Under the pieces are notes generated by a model. It saw only the letters and a list, made by a program, of their open reading frames with translations. It was not told the DNA's origin and searched no databases. This document shows positions 1 through 5,175 of a stretch of DNA of 5,175 bases, piece after piece. Source of the stretch: an uncultured Bacteroidales bacterium (GTDB lineage Bacteria; Bacteroidota; Bacteroidia; Bacteroidales; Porphyromonadaceae); the NCBI GenBank assembly GCA_947290775.1, contig CAMYPM010000031.1:1-5175 (forward strand), given 5' to 3'. The position numbers and the translations under genes were made by a program. Position 1 is the stretch's first letter. Each line of letters opens with the position of its first letter.

Positions 1-30
1 TTTTCTCTTCATCCACCGCTCCCTCCTCAT
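1..30 (-). CDS. Possible start of a further operon gene (partial, unidentified)
   Basis: Ten codons are visible on the minus strand from an ATG at 30-28, reading MRRERWMKRK, and the frame is open to the window edge. It begins 4 nt after the stop codon of the DUF5686 gene, which fits the close packing of the other genes in this chain. A second in-frame ATG lies at 12-10, and an AGGAGG-like stretch sits 9 nt before it, so the true start could be either. The very basic N-terminus would suit the n-region of a signal peptide or a membrane protein, but ten residues cannot identify anything. It could also be non-coding sequence, or the continuation of the DUF5686 gene in another frame. Confidence 0.35.
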   Translation of the reverse strand, partial: MRRERWMKRK

Positions 31-34
31 TGTA

Positions 35-1825
35 CTATTCGTTTTCTGCCCCATAAGTAGCCATAGGATCAAACAGCAATTTATTTCCCCAAACGCCCCT
101 CTCCAAGGTACGATTACGGTGATACTCAGCGAATAAAGAGAGTACGCCTTGCCGAATCCAGCCGGTCATCGGACCGCCATCTTGCCAATAGATAGTTGTA
201 CCGACTGCCCTTCTTCGTTTCCATGCCACGGAGAAGCCGGCACAGAGATTTCGAGAAAAATCCTTCTCGTAGCTCAGACGGAGCAGTTGCTCGTAATACC
301 TATTTTGCACCCCGAGATTATTAAGCGTATAGTCCAACCTATCCTTGTAGAGGGGCGCAGAGGTATTACCGGGGATAAATAGGTCGCTATAGGCCTCAAT
401 GCTAAGAAGAGACATCGGATAATCCCATTTATACGTATGCTTAGGGGTAAAACTATAAGCCAGGTTTAGCATATACTTCGGGCGTCGATCCTTAAACCCA
501 TACGCTATGTAACCGCTTGCAAACCAATGCGGATTAAGCTTGGCCAAAGTCATCCCGCCTACCTTCATTCTAAAGCCCTCTATTGGATTGCCCGACAGCA
601 AAGCATCAATAGGCCCCAACAGCACATAACTATCTTCGTAACGCATTCCCCCTATGGGAACACCAATAAACCCTCTCGAAGCGAATTGCCCCCACCACAC
701 AGCACTTCGATAGTTCTTTTTCTTCCGCAGCAGGTCCATCATAATAGTGTTCTGCACGGCTAAAGGCGTCAGCGCAATGGGCCGCTCCAATAAGCCAAAT
801 CGGTTGCCTGTACGCAACGCACTAAGCCGCCTCCGCTCCGCTATGGGTAGGGAGAGAGAGGGATCAAGACGTTCGCTTTGAAGTGCCGCCTCACCAAACT
901 CAAAATTTCTATAATGCTCCACCACTTCAGCTTGTAAATGCACCGGTATTCCCTCTAATGGGGTAAGCATGAAGGAGAGGGTCATTTGCTGAGGCAGCCA
1001 CAAGGAGGGTTGACTTTCTGAGGTGTGGCTGTATTGTATCTGAAACTGATTTGACTCCGTCATATTTACCGTACTATTCTCCGGCACAGACCCCTCAAAG
1101 TATGTAATGGCCAGCGTAGTCGTATCCAAAAGCATTTTCCCTTCTATGCCCGGGTCGTAGCAATTATTGGGAGAGAATTGAATCGAATAGCATACACTGC
1201 CGGCATGCTCCACCGTATCAGCCAACAAAAAGCGATAGTACCCCAATACAGCGACTGTACTGAACGGTCCGGGCATCTCCCGATCAAAAAGATCTATATT
1301 AGCCTCATATGGATCAATAGAGGCAAACATTTTATTGAGTGTAGCGGTAAGCAATCCCTCGTCAAACTCCTCATCAATGCCCTCTATCCGCCTCCCTATC
1401 GTCGTTTCAGGCAAGATTGAGTAGCTTCGCGAGGCTCTAATGCGCTCCTCTTCACGAAGAGACACCGGCAGCTGCCTATACCCGGCGAAAAGGCTATTGT
1501 GTACCCTTATCTGCGCCGTTGTATCAGTAAAGGGCAATACATGCTCATGCTCTCGCTCTGCGAAGGAAAGGAGCGTGCGACGATACATACGATAGCTCCA
1601 ATTGGCATAATGGGTCAAACGGTTATTTGGCTTTTGCGCTATGGCTCGCTTTATGATGGGTATCGCCGGATTATTATGTCGCGGTGGCAACTTGCGCTTA
1701 GCCGAAACCACCACAGTAGGCATAGTCTCATCAAAAGCATATTCACTTGAGTCAACCACAGTGGCCCATGCGTGATAATTTATAATACAAAAGAGAAATA
1801 TCTGGAGCAGGATATTGTGCTTCAT
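35..1825 (-). CDS. DUF5686-family secreted/outer-envelope protein, shorter than usual
   Basis: The 596-residue product starts with a clear Sec signal peptide: residues 1-21 are a short basic start, a hydrophobic LLQIFLFCII core and an A-W-A cleavage site. Residues about 52-83 (NPAIPIIKRAI..KPNN, then an aromatic SYRMYRR segment) match the opening motif of DUF5686 proteins of Bacteroidota. Other family-like segments are GYYRFLLADT near 195-204, the FSPNN...DPGIEGKMLLDTTT stretch at 218-237, NPIEGFRMKVGG at 413-424 and YGFKDRRPKY at 442-451. The second half alternates polar and aromatic residues as in beta-strands of an outer-membrane barrel. The biochemical function of the family is unknown to me. 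Many members carry a CarboxypepD_reg-like domain after the signal peptide and run to roughly 800 residues. Here that domain is absent and the protein stops soon after a FDPMATY segment (585-591), so C-terminal strands may be missing. The start overlaps the rpoN stop in an ATGA, which supports both the start choice and translational coupling. The family call is by recognised motifs, not a search. Confidence 0.85.
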   Translation of the reverse strand: MKHNILLQIFLFCIINYHAWATVVDSSEYAFDETMPTVVVSAKRKLPPRHNNPAIPIIKRAIAQKPNNRLTHYANWSYRMYRRTLLSFAEREHEHVLPFTDTTAQIRVHNSLFAGYRQLPVSLREEERIRASRSYSILPETTIGRRIEGIDEEFDEGLLTATLNKMFASIDPYEANIDLFDREMPGPFSTVAVLGYYRFLLADTVEHAGSVCYSIQFSPNNCYDPGIEGKMLLDTTTLAITYFEGSVPENSTVNMTESNQFQIQYSHTSESQPSLWLPQQMTLSFMLTPLEGIPVHLQAEVVEHYRNFEFGEAALQSERLDPSLSLPIAERRRLSALRTGNRFGLLERPIALTPLAVQNTIMMDLLRKKKNYRSAVWWGQFASRGFIGVPIGGMRYEDSYVLLGPIDALLSGNPIEGFRMKVGGMTLAKLNPHWFASGYIAYGFKDRRPKYMLNLAYSFTPKHTYKWDYPMSLLSIEAYSDLFIPGNTSAPLYKDRLDYTLNNLGVQNRYYEQLLRLSYEKDFSRNLCAGFSVAWKRRRAVGTTIYWQDGGPMTGWIRQGVLSLFAEYHRNRTLERGVWGNKLLFDPMATYGAENE

Positions 1826-3267
1826 TCAACGATCTTGCGCTTGCTTGCAGGGGGAATAAGTAAACTATCTCGATATTTGGCTACTGTGCGGCGTGCAATC
1901 GGATAACCCAGCTCGTCGAACTTTTGCGCCAAACGCTCATCCGTGAGTGGGTGCCGCTTATCCTCAGCAGCAATAAGCTCTACCAACAAGTGTTTCAAAT
2001 AGTGCGTTGCCACGGGATTTCCCCATTTGTCCGGAACCCCTTCGCTGAAGAAATGCTTGACCGAATAGATACCGAAATCCGTTTCCACATATTTTTCGTT
2101 ACTAATCCTACTGATAGTACTTACATCGTAGCCCACCCGATCGGCAATATCCTTAAGTATTAACGGCTTCATATCCTGGGGCTCTCCACTACGGAAATAA
2201 TCTTCCTGCATAGAGACTATACACTCCATCGTGTGCAGCAGCGTATTTCTCCGTCTTTCGATCATATCTATAAACCAAGAGGCATGAGATACCTGCTTGC
2301 GAATAAACTGTTGCTCGCTTCGCTTCTTCCGATTTTGCGATAGTTTTTCCTTAGAAAGTGCCAAATAGGCGGGGGAAACTCGTAGATTGGGAAGGAAGTC
2401 ATCGTCATTGATAGAGACCACTAAATCGTCTCCAACCACATGCACCAAGAAGTCGGGTATAATTCTATTGGCAATCGCATCAAAGTCGCTTCCGAATCCG
2501 TTTCCGGGCTTCGGATTCAATGTTTTAATCAACGCAACCGCCTCAGCAACCAGCTCTTCGCTCCAGCCCTTTTCCTCCTCTATCTTGGCAAAGCGTCTTG
2601 AGGCAAAATCATCTAAGTGGTGGGTAACAATTTCCTTTGCTACCGTTACCTCTTCAGAAGGTGCCATACGCTCCAGCTGTAGCAAAAGCACCTCCTGTAG
2701 GTTATGCCCGGCTACACCGGCAGGATCTAAGGTCTGTACCTTGCGTATTACTGCGCTAATTTCACTGTCCGACATCTCAGGGGCTCCGTTGAAAACAAGC
2801 CAATCAGAGATCTCTCTATTGGTAGCACGCAGATATCCGTCCTCCGCTATATTGCCTATTACCAAGTCGGCTATCAAGGCCTCGCGCTCTGTTAGGTTGA
2901 GAGAGGGAATCTGCTCGCGCAAGTAGTCACTCAGAAGGTTTCGGTCGCCTGTAAAATTGTTTTCGCGATAATTATCTGTATCGCTCTCGTTGTAGTATTG
3001 ATAGGTAGGATCCCCATAATAATCCTCATCCCTCTCCTCAGGAAGCAAATCATCGTCATGCTCTTCGGTAGGTGCTTCACTAAGGGGGTCCTCCTCCGGT
3101 TGCGGCTCATGCAAAGGCTCATCGGACTCTAAGGCGGGGTTGCGGGATATTTCATCCTTTATACGCTGCTCCATCGCCTCTATCGGAAGGGCTAATAAGC
3201 CTATCTGCTGCAAACGGCGAATATTAAGCCCCTGCTTTTGCTCTTGAGTGAGTTGCTGCTTAGCCAC
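1822..3267 (-). CDS. rpoN: RNA polymerase sigma-54 factor RpoN
   Basis: Sigma-54 directs core RNA polymerase to -24/-12 promoters (GG-N10-GC), where open-complex formation needs an ATP-driven enhancer-binding activator. The 481-residue product has the whole family layout. Region I is the glutamine- and leucine-rich activator-responsive segment at about 1-47, ending in the typical NPALE. A strongly acidic region II follows at about 48-100. The core-binding domain includes LDPAGVAG..LQE near 180-192 and LNPKPGNGFGSD at 250-261. The C-terminal DNA-binding part has a helix-turn-helix near 371-391 (LKDIADRVGYDVSTISRI), then KYVETDFGIYSVKHFFSEG at 392-410. The RpoN box ARRTVAKYR at 458-466 contacts the -24 element. 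Length is normal and no key motif is missing. The start is GTG, placed 5 nt after the murF stop; region I begins at the usual distance from it. No sigma-54 activator is encoded in the window, so the regulon cannot be read from here. Confidence 0.97.
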   Translation of the reverse strand: MAKQQLTQEQKQGLNIRRLQQIGLLALPIEAMEQRIKDEISRNPALESDEPLHEPQPEEDPLSEAPTEEHDDDLLPEERDEDYYGDPTYQYYNESDTDNYRENNFTGDRNLLSDYLREQIPSLNLTEREALIADLVIGNIAEDGYLRATNREISDWLVFNGAPEMSDSEISAVIRKVQTLDPAGVAGHNLQEVLLLQLERMAPSEEVTVAKEIVTHHLDDFASRRFAKIEEEKGWSEELVAEAVALIKTLNPKPGNGFGSDFDAIANRIIPDFLVHVVGDDLVVSINDDDFLPNLRVSPAYLALSKEKLSQNRKKRSEQQFIRKQVSHASWFIDMIERRRNTLLHTMECIVSMQEDYFRSGEPQDMKPLILKDIADRVGYDVSTISRISNEKYVETDFGIYSVKHFFSEGVPDKWGNPVATHYLKHLLVELIAAEDKRHPLTDERLAQKFDELGYPIARRTVAKYRDSLLIPPASKRKIVE

Positions 3268-3272
3268 GACTT

Positions 3273-4595
3273 TTACAATACATCTAACAAGGTCTGCAGA
3301 CCAATACCATGCGAACCTTTAATCAGCACTAAGCTACCCGTAATGGGGTGCTGCTGCAATGCTTCACGAAGCATCTTCGTAGTATCGAAGAAGTAGAACG
3401 GCTTCCCATACTTTTTCTTCAGAGCGCCAAAACAGCTCCCCACCGCGTACAGCGTAAAAGCTTCTTTTCGCCCTGCAAGCTGCTCTAACACAGCGGCATG
3501 CTCCTCCTCGCTTTTGCTTCCCAACTCCAGCATATCGCCCAAGATCAACACCCTCGGTTGGGCAGTAGAGAGGGCAAAAAAGCTATCAAGAGCCGCCTTC
3601 ATACTCGATGGATTGGCATTGTATGCATCGATCACTAAGCGATTGCGCCGCTCAGTCTCCGCCCGCAGTTCGCTTCGATTGTTGTGTGGCTCGTAGCACT
3701 CTATCGCTTGATTGATTTGGTCCGGATCAATTCCCTTACGCAGCCCTAACGCAATGGCAGCCATTACATTAGGCAAATTATAGGCCCCCACCAACTTCGT
3801 TTTAAGTGGGTAAGCACTGTTTTCCCAATGCCACACCAATTCAAGGAAAAGCCCTGTGGGAATAGCCTCTCCCCAAAGGGTATCCGTCTCCGGAGAGAGC
3901 GCGTATCTACACGCAGTCAACCCTTTAGCCTGTGCCACTAAAAGGGGGTCGGAGGAGTTGAGGAGCACCCTACCGTCATGAAGGCGAAGATAGTCATACA
4001 GCTCTGTTTTGGTGCGAATTACACCCTCATAAGAGCCGAAGCCCTCCAGGTGAGCACGCCCAATATTGGTAATAATGCCCAGGGTGGGTGCAGCAATTTC
4101 AGTCAAATAACGAATATCCCCCGGATGGGAGGCACCCGCCTCTATAACGGCCACTTGATGGGTTTCATTGAGCTTCAAGAGCGTAAGAGGCAAACCAATC
4201 TGATTGTTTAGGTTTCCCTCGGTAGCAAGCACTTTATAACGAGTACGAAGCACTGCATGACACAGCTCTTTGGTGGTCGTCTTTCCATTGGTACCTGTGA
4301 TAAGCAGTACATCTATAGCGAACTGCTTGCGGTGAAAGGCAGCCAGCTGCCCTAATGCAATCTCCGTATTTTCCACATAAATACAGCGTTTGTCTGCTGC
4401 CGCCACTTCGGGATTATCCACTACTGCTGCATAGGCTCCTTTATCAAGAGCCTGCCGGGCAAAGCTATTTCCGTCAAAACGCTCGCCGCGAAGTGCCCAA
4501 AAGAGCACGTTTGGCGTTACACAGCGGCTATCCGTTGTGATACCGCTACTTGCCTTAAAGACTGCATATACCTCTTCTATCGGTGTCGCTTTCAT
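3273..4595 (-). CDS. murF: UDP-N-acetylmuramoyl-tripeptide--D-alanyl-D-alanine ligase MurF
   Basis: This cytoplasmic Mur ligase joins D-Ala-D-Ala to UDP-MurNAc-tripeptide using ATP, completing the pentapeptide precursor of peptidoglycan. The 440-residue product has the three Mur domains. The N-terminal UDP-binding part (about 1-92) includes TDSRCVTPNVLFWALRGERFDG at 21-42. The central ATPase has the P-loop ITGTNGKTTTKE at 99-110, the EGNLNNQIGLPLTLL block at 126-140, the EAGASHPGDI block at 152-161, TNIGRAHLEGFGS at 176-188 and a lysine at 196 in IRTKTELYD that is the likely carbamylated residue. The C-terminal domain has DAYNANPSSM at 323-332, LGDMLELG at 352-359 and KGSHGIGLQ at 426-434. 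The DAYNANPSSM motif and the D-Ala-D-Ala ligase pattern favour MurF over MurC, MurD or MurE. Length is normal. The ATG start lies about 15 nt below a predicted transcription start, with AAAAGGA immediately before it. It heads the operon with rpoN, and no other wall-synthesis gene is next to it. Confidence 0.97.
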   Translation of the reverse strand: MKATPIEEVYAVFKASSGITTDSRCVTPNVLFWALRGERFDGNSFARQALDKGAYAAVVDNPEVAAADKRCIYVENTEIALGQLAAFHRKQFAIDVLLITGTNGKTTTKELCHAVLRTRYKVLATEGNLNNQIGLPLTLLKLNETHQVAVIEAGASHPGDIRYLTEIAAPTLGIITNIGRAHLEGFGSYEGVIRTKTELYDYLRLHDGRVLLNSSDPLLVAQAKGLTACRYALSPETDTLWGEAIPTGLFLELVWHWENSAYPLKTKLVGAYNLPNVMAAIALGLRKGIDPDQINQAIECYEPHNNRSELRAETERRNRLVIDAYNANPSSMKAALDSFFALSTAQPRVLILGDMLELGSKSEEEHAAVLEQLAGRKEAFTLYAVGSCFGALKKKYGKPFYFFDTTKMLREALQQHPITGSLVLIKGSHGIGLQTLLDVL

Positions 4596-4615
4596 TCCTT
4601 TTGCGTCTGGTACAA

Positions 4616-4623
4616 CAAAGATA
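4616..4623 (-). promoter_or_regulatory. Predicted -7 box for the murF-rpoN-DUF5686 operon
   Basis: The minus strand reads TATCTTTG, a perfect match to the Bacteroidota primary sigma factor (sigma-ABfr type) -7 consensus TAnnTTTG. Transcription would start near 4610, giving a leader of about 15 nt before the murF ATG. No TTTG -33 box is seen at the expected 19-21 nt upstream; that stretch is purine-rich (AAATAAGAAAGGAAGGAA on the minus strand). The call rests on the -7 match and position only. Confidence 0.5.
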
Positions 4624-4686
4624 AACGAATTATTCCTTCCTTTCTTATTTCTTTCCCCTTGGGACAGGACTGACGCATTATACGGG

Positions 4687-4700
4687 GTAGGTTTCCCTAC
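4687..4700. repeat. Small inverted repeat GTAGG-TTTC-CCTAC near murF
   Basis: Five-base perfect arms (4687-4691 and 4696-4700) surround a 4-nt loop. The core AGGTTTCCCTA (4689-4699) recurs with one extra T as AGGTTTTCCCTA at 4977-4988 in front of the divergent gene. It lies about 75 nt upstream of the predicted murF transcription start, which would suit a regulator site, though such short arms can occur by chance. Confidence 0.4.
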
Positions 4701-4712
4701 GTCTTAATGAAG

Positions 4713-4757
4713 GATCTCGGAAAATGGAGGTAATAGAACATTCCTCCGTGGAAGATC
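4713..4757. repeat. Imperfect inverted repeat 1 of the spacer cluster
   Basis: Nested arms GATCT (4713-4717) with AGATC (4753-4757), and GGAGG (4726-4730) with CCTCC (4743-4747), surround a 12-nt centre. It contains one copy of the TTCCTCCG motif at 4741-4748 and a partial reverse copy (CTCGGAAAA) at 4716-4724. It is the weakest of the three repeats and is listed because it shares the motif and follows the same pattern as the two next to it. Confidence 0.4.
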
Positions 4758-4783
4758 TATGATTATCCAGTGAGCAAATGAAA

Positions 4784-4821
4784 AATTCTTCCGAAGTTTG
4801 AGTTGATTCTTCGGAAGAATT
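4784..4821. repeat. Perfect 13-bp inverted repeat 2 of the spacer cluster
   Basis: Left arm AATTCTTCCGAAG at 4784-4796 is the exact reverse complement of CTTCGGAAGAATT at 4809-4821, with a 12-nt loop (TTTGAGTTGATT). There is no T-run directly after either arm and no gene ends here, so it is unlikely to be an intrinsic terminator. It could form a hairpin in RNA or a cruciform in DNA, or bind a dimeric protein. It abuts the next inverted repeat with no gap. Confidence 0.8.
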
Positions 4822-4869
4822 GGTCGATTTCCTCCGAGCTTTTTGGGCTTTTGCTCCGAGGAATTGACC
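4822..4869. repeat. Imperfect 18-bp inverted repeat 3 of the spacer cluster
   Basis: The arms at 4822-4839 (GGTCGATTTCCTCCGAGC) and 4853-4869 (GCTCCGAGGAATTGACC) pair with two mismatches and one extra T. The loop is 13 nt, TTTTTGGGCTTTT. Both arms contain CTCCGAG, so it occurs as a direct as well as an inverted repeat. The arms carry the same TTCYTCCGAR-like motif as inverted repeat 2. Confidence 0.7.
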
Positions 4870-4904
4870 TCAATGGAGATATAGGAGTAGCAATTGTATG
4901 AGTC

Positions 4905-4916
4905 CATAGCGCTATG
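4905..4916. promoter_or_regulatory. Perfect 12-bp palindrome CATAGCGCTATG, possible operator
   Basis: CATAGC is directly followed by its reverse complement GCTATG with no spacer. Flanking CC at 4904-4905 and GG at 4918-4919 extend the symmetry slightly with a one-base offset. It is unrelated to the TTCYTCCGAR repeats. It lies about 70 bp upstream of the plus-strand -7 box, a place where a dimeric activator could bind. No regulator gene is in the window to pair it with. Confidence 0.35.
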
Positions 4917-4971
4917 TGGGAAGACTTAATCCATCTATTCATCGGTTGGCGTCATGGCAAGTAGCCCTTTG

Positions 4972-4988
4972 TAGGGAGGTTTTCCCTA
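4972..4988. promoter_or_regulatory. Inverted repeat TAGGGA-GGTTT-TCCCTA overlapping the plus-strand -7 box
   Basis: Six-base perfect arms at 4972-4977 and 4983-4988 surround a 5-nt centre. The right arm shares its last two bases with the -7 box at 4987-4994, so protein bound here would be expected to block polymerase. An extra CCCT at 4965-4968 can also pair with the AGGG at 4973-4976. The site resembles the hairpin at 4687-4700 near murF. A repressor site is an inference from position and symmetry. Confidence 0.4.
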
Positions 4989-4994
4989 TATTTG
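4987..4994 (+). promoter_or_regulatory. Predicted -7 box for the plus-strand CarboxypepD_reg gene
   Basis: TATATTTG matches the Bacteroidota TAnnTTTG consensus exactly. Transcription would start near 5000 and give a leader of roughly 38 nt. A TTTG is present at 4968-4971, but only 15 nt separate it from the -7 box, shorter than the usual 19-21, so the -33 element is poor. A weak -33 box is compatible with control by an activator. Confidence 0.55.
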
Positions 4995-5037
4995 CTGTCA
5001 CATAGTACGCAATAACGAAACATACATACGACACACT

Positions 5038-5175
5038 ATGCGACATACACAAACTATCAAGAGACTACTACACTTAGCCATCGGACTGCTCCTATGGAGC
5101 GTCATCGCCACGGCGCAAACATCTCCTTGTCAGATCAGTGGCGTCGTTATGGACTCCGTACGTCACGAGGCGATA
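5038..5175 (+). CDS. Secreted protein with CarboxypepD_reg-like start (partial; TonB-dependent receptor-like)
   Basis: Forty-six codons are visible before the window ends. Residues 1-26 form a typical signal peptide: MRHTQTIKR basic region, LLHLAIGLLLWSVIA hydrophobic core, and an A-T-A cleavage site before Q27. The mature part opens with CQISGVVMDSVRHEAI (31-46), which fits the first strand of a CarboxypepD_reg-like beta-sandwich (pattern I-x-G-x-V-x-D-S...E-x-I). In Bacteroidota this domain directly after a signal peptide is common in SusC/RagA-type or other TonB-dependent receptors and in other outer-membrane barrel proteins. The cut-off prevents a choice between them. The ATG follows an A-rich leader without Shine-Dalgarno sequence and sits 43 nt after a perfect -7 box. 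It is transcribed away from murF. Confidence 0.75.
   Translation, partial: MRHTQTIKRLLHLAIGLLLWSVIATAQTSPCQISGVVMDSVRHEAI

Larger units (their letters stand above)
4596..5037. other. 442-bp divergent intergenic region rich in inverted repeats
   Basis: This spacer separates the minus-strand murF-rpoN operon from the plus-strand CarboxypepD_reg gene, so it should carry two promoters and no terminator. I see a Bacteroidota-type -7 box for each direction (4616-4623 minus, 4987-4994 plus). Between them are three consecutive inverted repeats (4713-4869), a perfect palindrome (4905-4916) and two related small hairpins (4687-4700 and 4972-4988). No convincing gene, tRNA or known riboswitch was found. 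A 67-codon minus-strand frame at 4907-4704 is composed largely of the repeats and resembles no known protein. Confidence 0.8.

Noticed and set aside
2387..2926. A 179-codon open frame on the plus strand, antisense to rpoN
   Set aside because: It lies wholly within the confidently identified rpoN gene, is serine-rich low-information sequence with no recognisable domain, and is explained by the codon bias of the opposite strand.
4676..4683. TATAAT on the minus strand upstream of murF as a standard -10 box
   Set aside because: There is no partner TTGACA-like element at 16-18 bp, and the phylum uses the TAnnTTTG type; a perfect box of that type is closer to the gene.
4784..4869. The hairpins as rho-independent terminators
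   Set aside because: Both neighbouring genes start here and read outward, so no transcript needs to end. The strongest hairpin has no adjacent T-run.
4704..4907. A 67-codon minus-strand open frame in the divergent spacer
   Set aside because: Its start lies in the 12-bp palindrome and most of its length is the inverted-repeat cluster. The translated product has no recognisable motif or signal peptide.
4945..4967. TTGGCGTCATGGCAAG as a sigma-54 promoter of the GG-N10-GC type, tempting because rpoN is close by
   Set aside because: Ten bases after the GG at 4948-4949 the sequence is AG, not GC, and the other GG at 4956-4957 is followed by TT at that distance. The required -24/-12 pattern is not met.
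1..5175. CRISPR array, transposase, phage gene, toxin-antitoxin or other defence module
   Set aside because: No regularly spaced direct repeats, no mobile-element or defence motifs, and nearly all the sequence is accounted for by core and envelope genes.

Overview
The window looks like the chromosome of a member of the Bacteroidota, most likely order Bacteroidales and possibly Porphyromonas-like; the genus is a guess. The evidence is a DUF5686-family envelope protein, a CarboxypepD_reg-type secreted protein, two perfect TAnnTTTG promoter boxes typical of the phylum, and A-rich leaders without clear Shine-Dalgarno sequences.

About 90% of the window is a tight minus-strand gene chain. Read in the direction of transcription it is murF (4595-3273, last cytoplasmic step of UDP-MurNAc-pentapeptide synthesis), rpoN (3267-1822, sigma-54), a DUF5686 protein with a signal peptide (1825-35), and probably the first codons of another gene (30-1). 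The spacings are 5 nt, a 4-nt ATGA overlap and 4 nt, so one operon with translational coupling is likely. A -7 box just upstream of murF is the best candidate for its promoter. The chain joins wall precursor synthesis, an alternative sigma factor and an outer-envelope protein. How these relate functionally is not visible in the sequence. The DUF5686 protein looks shorter at both ends than the usual family layout.

A 442-bp divergent spacer (4596-5037) separates this operon from a plus-strand gene that starts at 5038 and runs off the window. That gene encodes a signal peptide followed by the beginning of a CarboxypepD_reg-like domain, as in many TonB-dependent receptors and other Bacteroidota outer-membrane proteins.

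The spacer is the most unusual part of the window. It holds three successive inverted repeats built from variants of TTCYTCCGAR, one of them a perfect 13-bp arm pair. It also has a perfect 12-bp palindrome and a hairpin motif occurring twice, once near each divergent gene; the second copy overlaps the plus-strand -7 box. No rRNA, tRNA, CRISPR, transposase or clearly novel multi-gene system was found. The genes are ordinary core and envelope genes, and the interest lies in the spacer and in the shortened DUF5686 protein.
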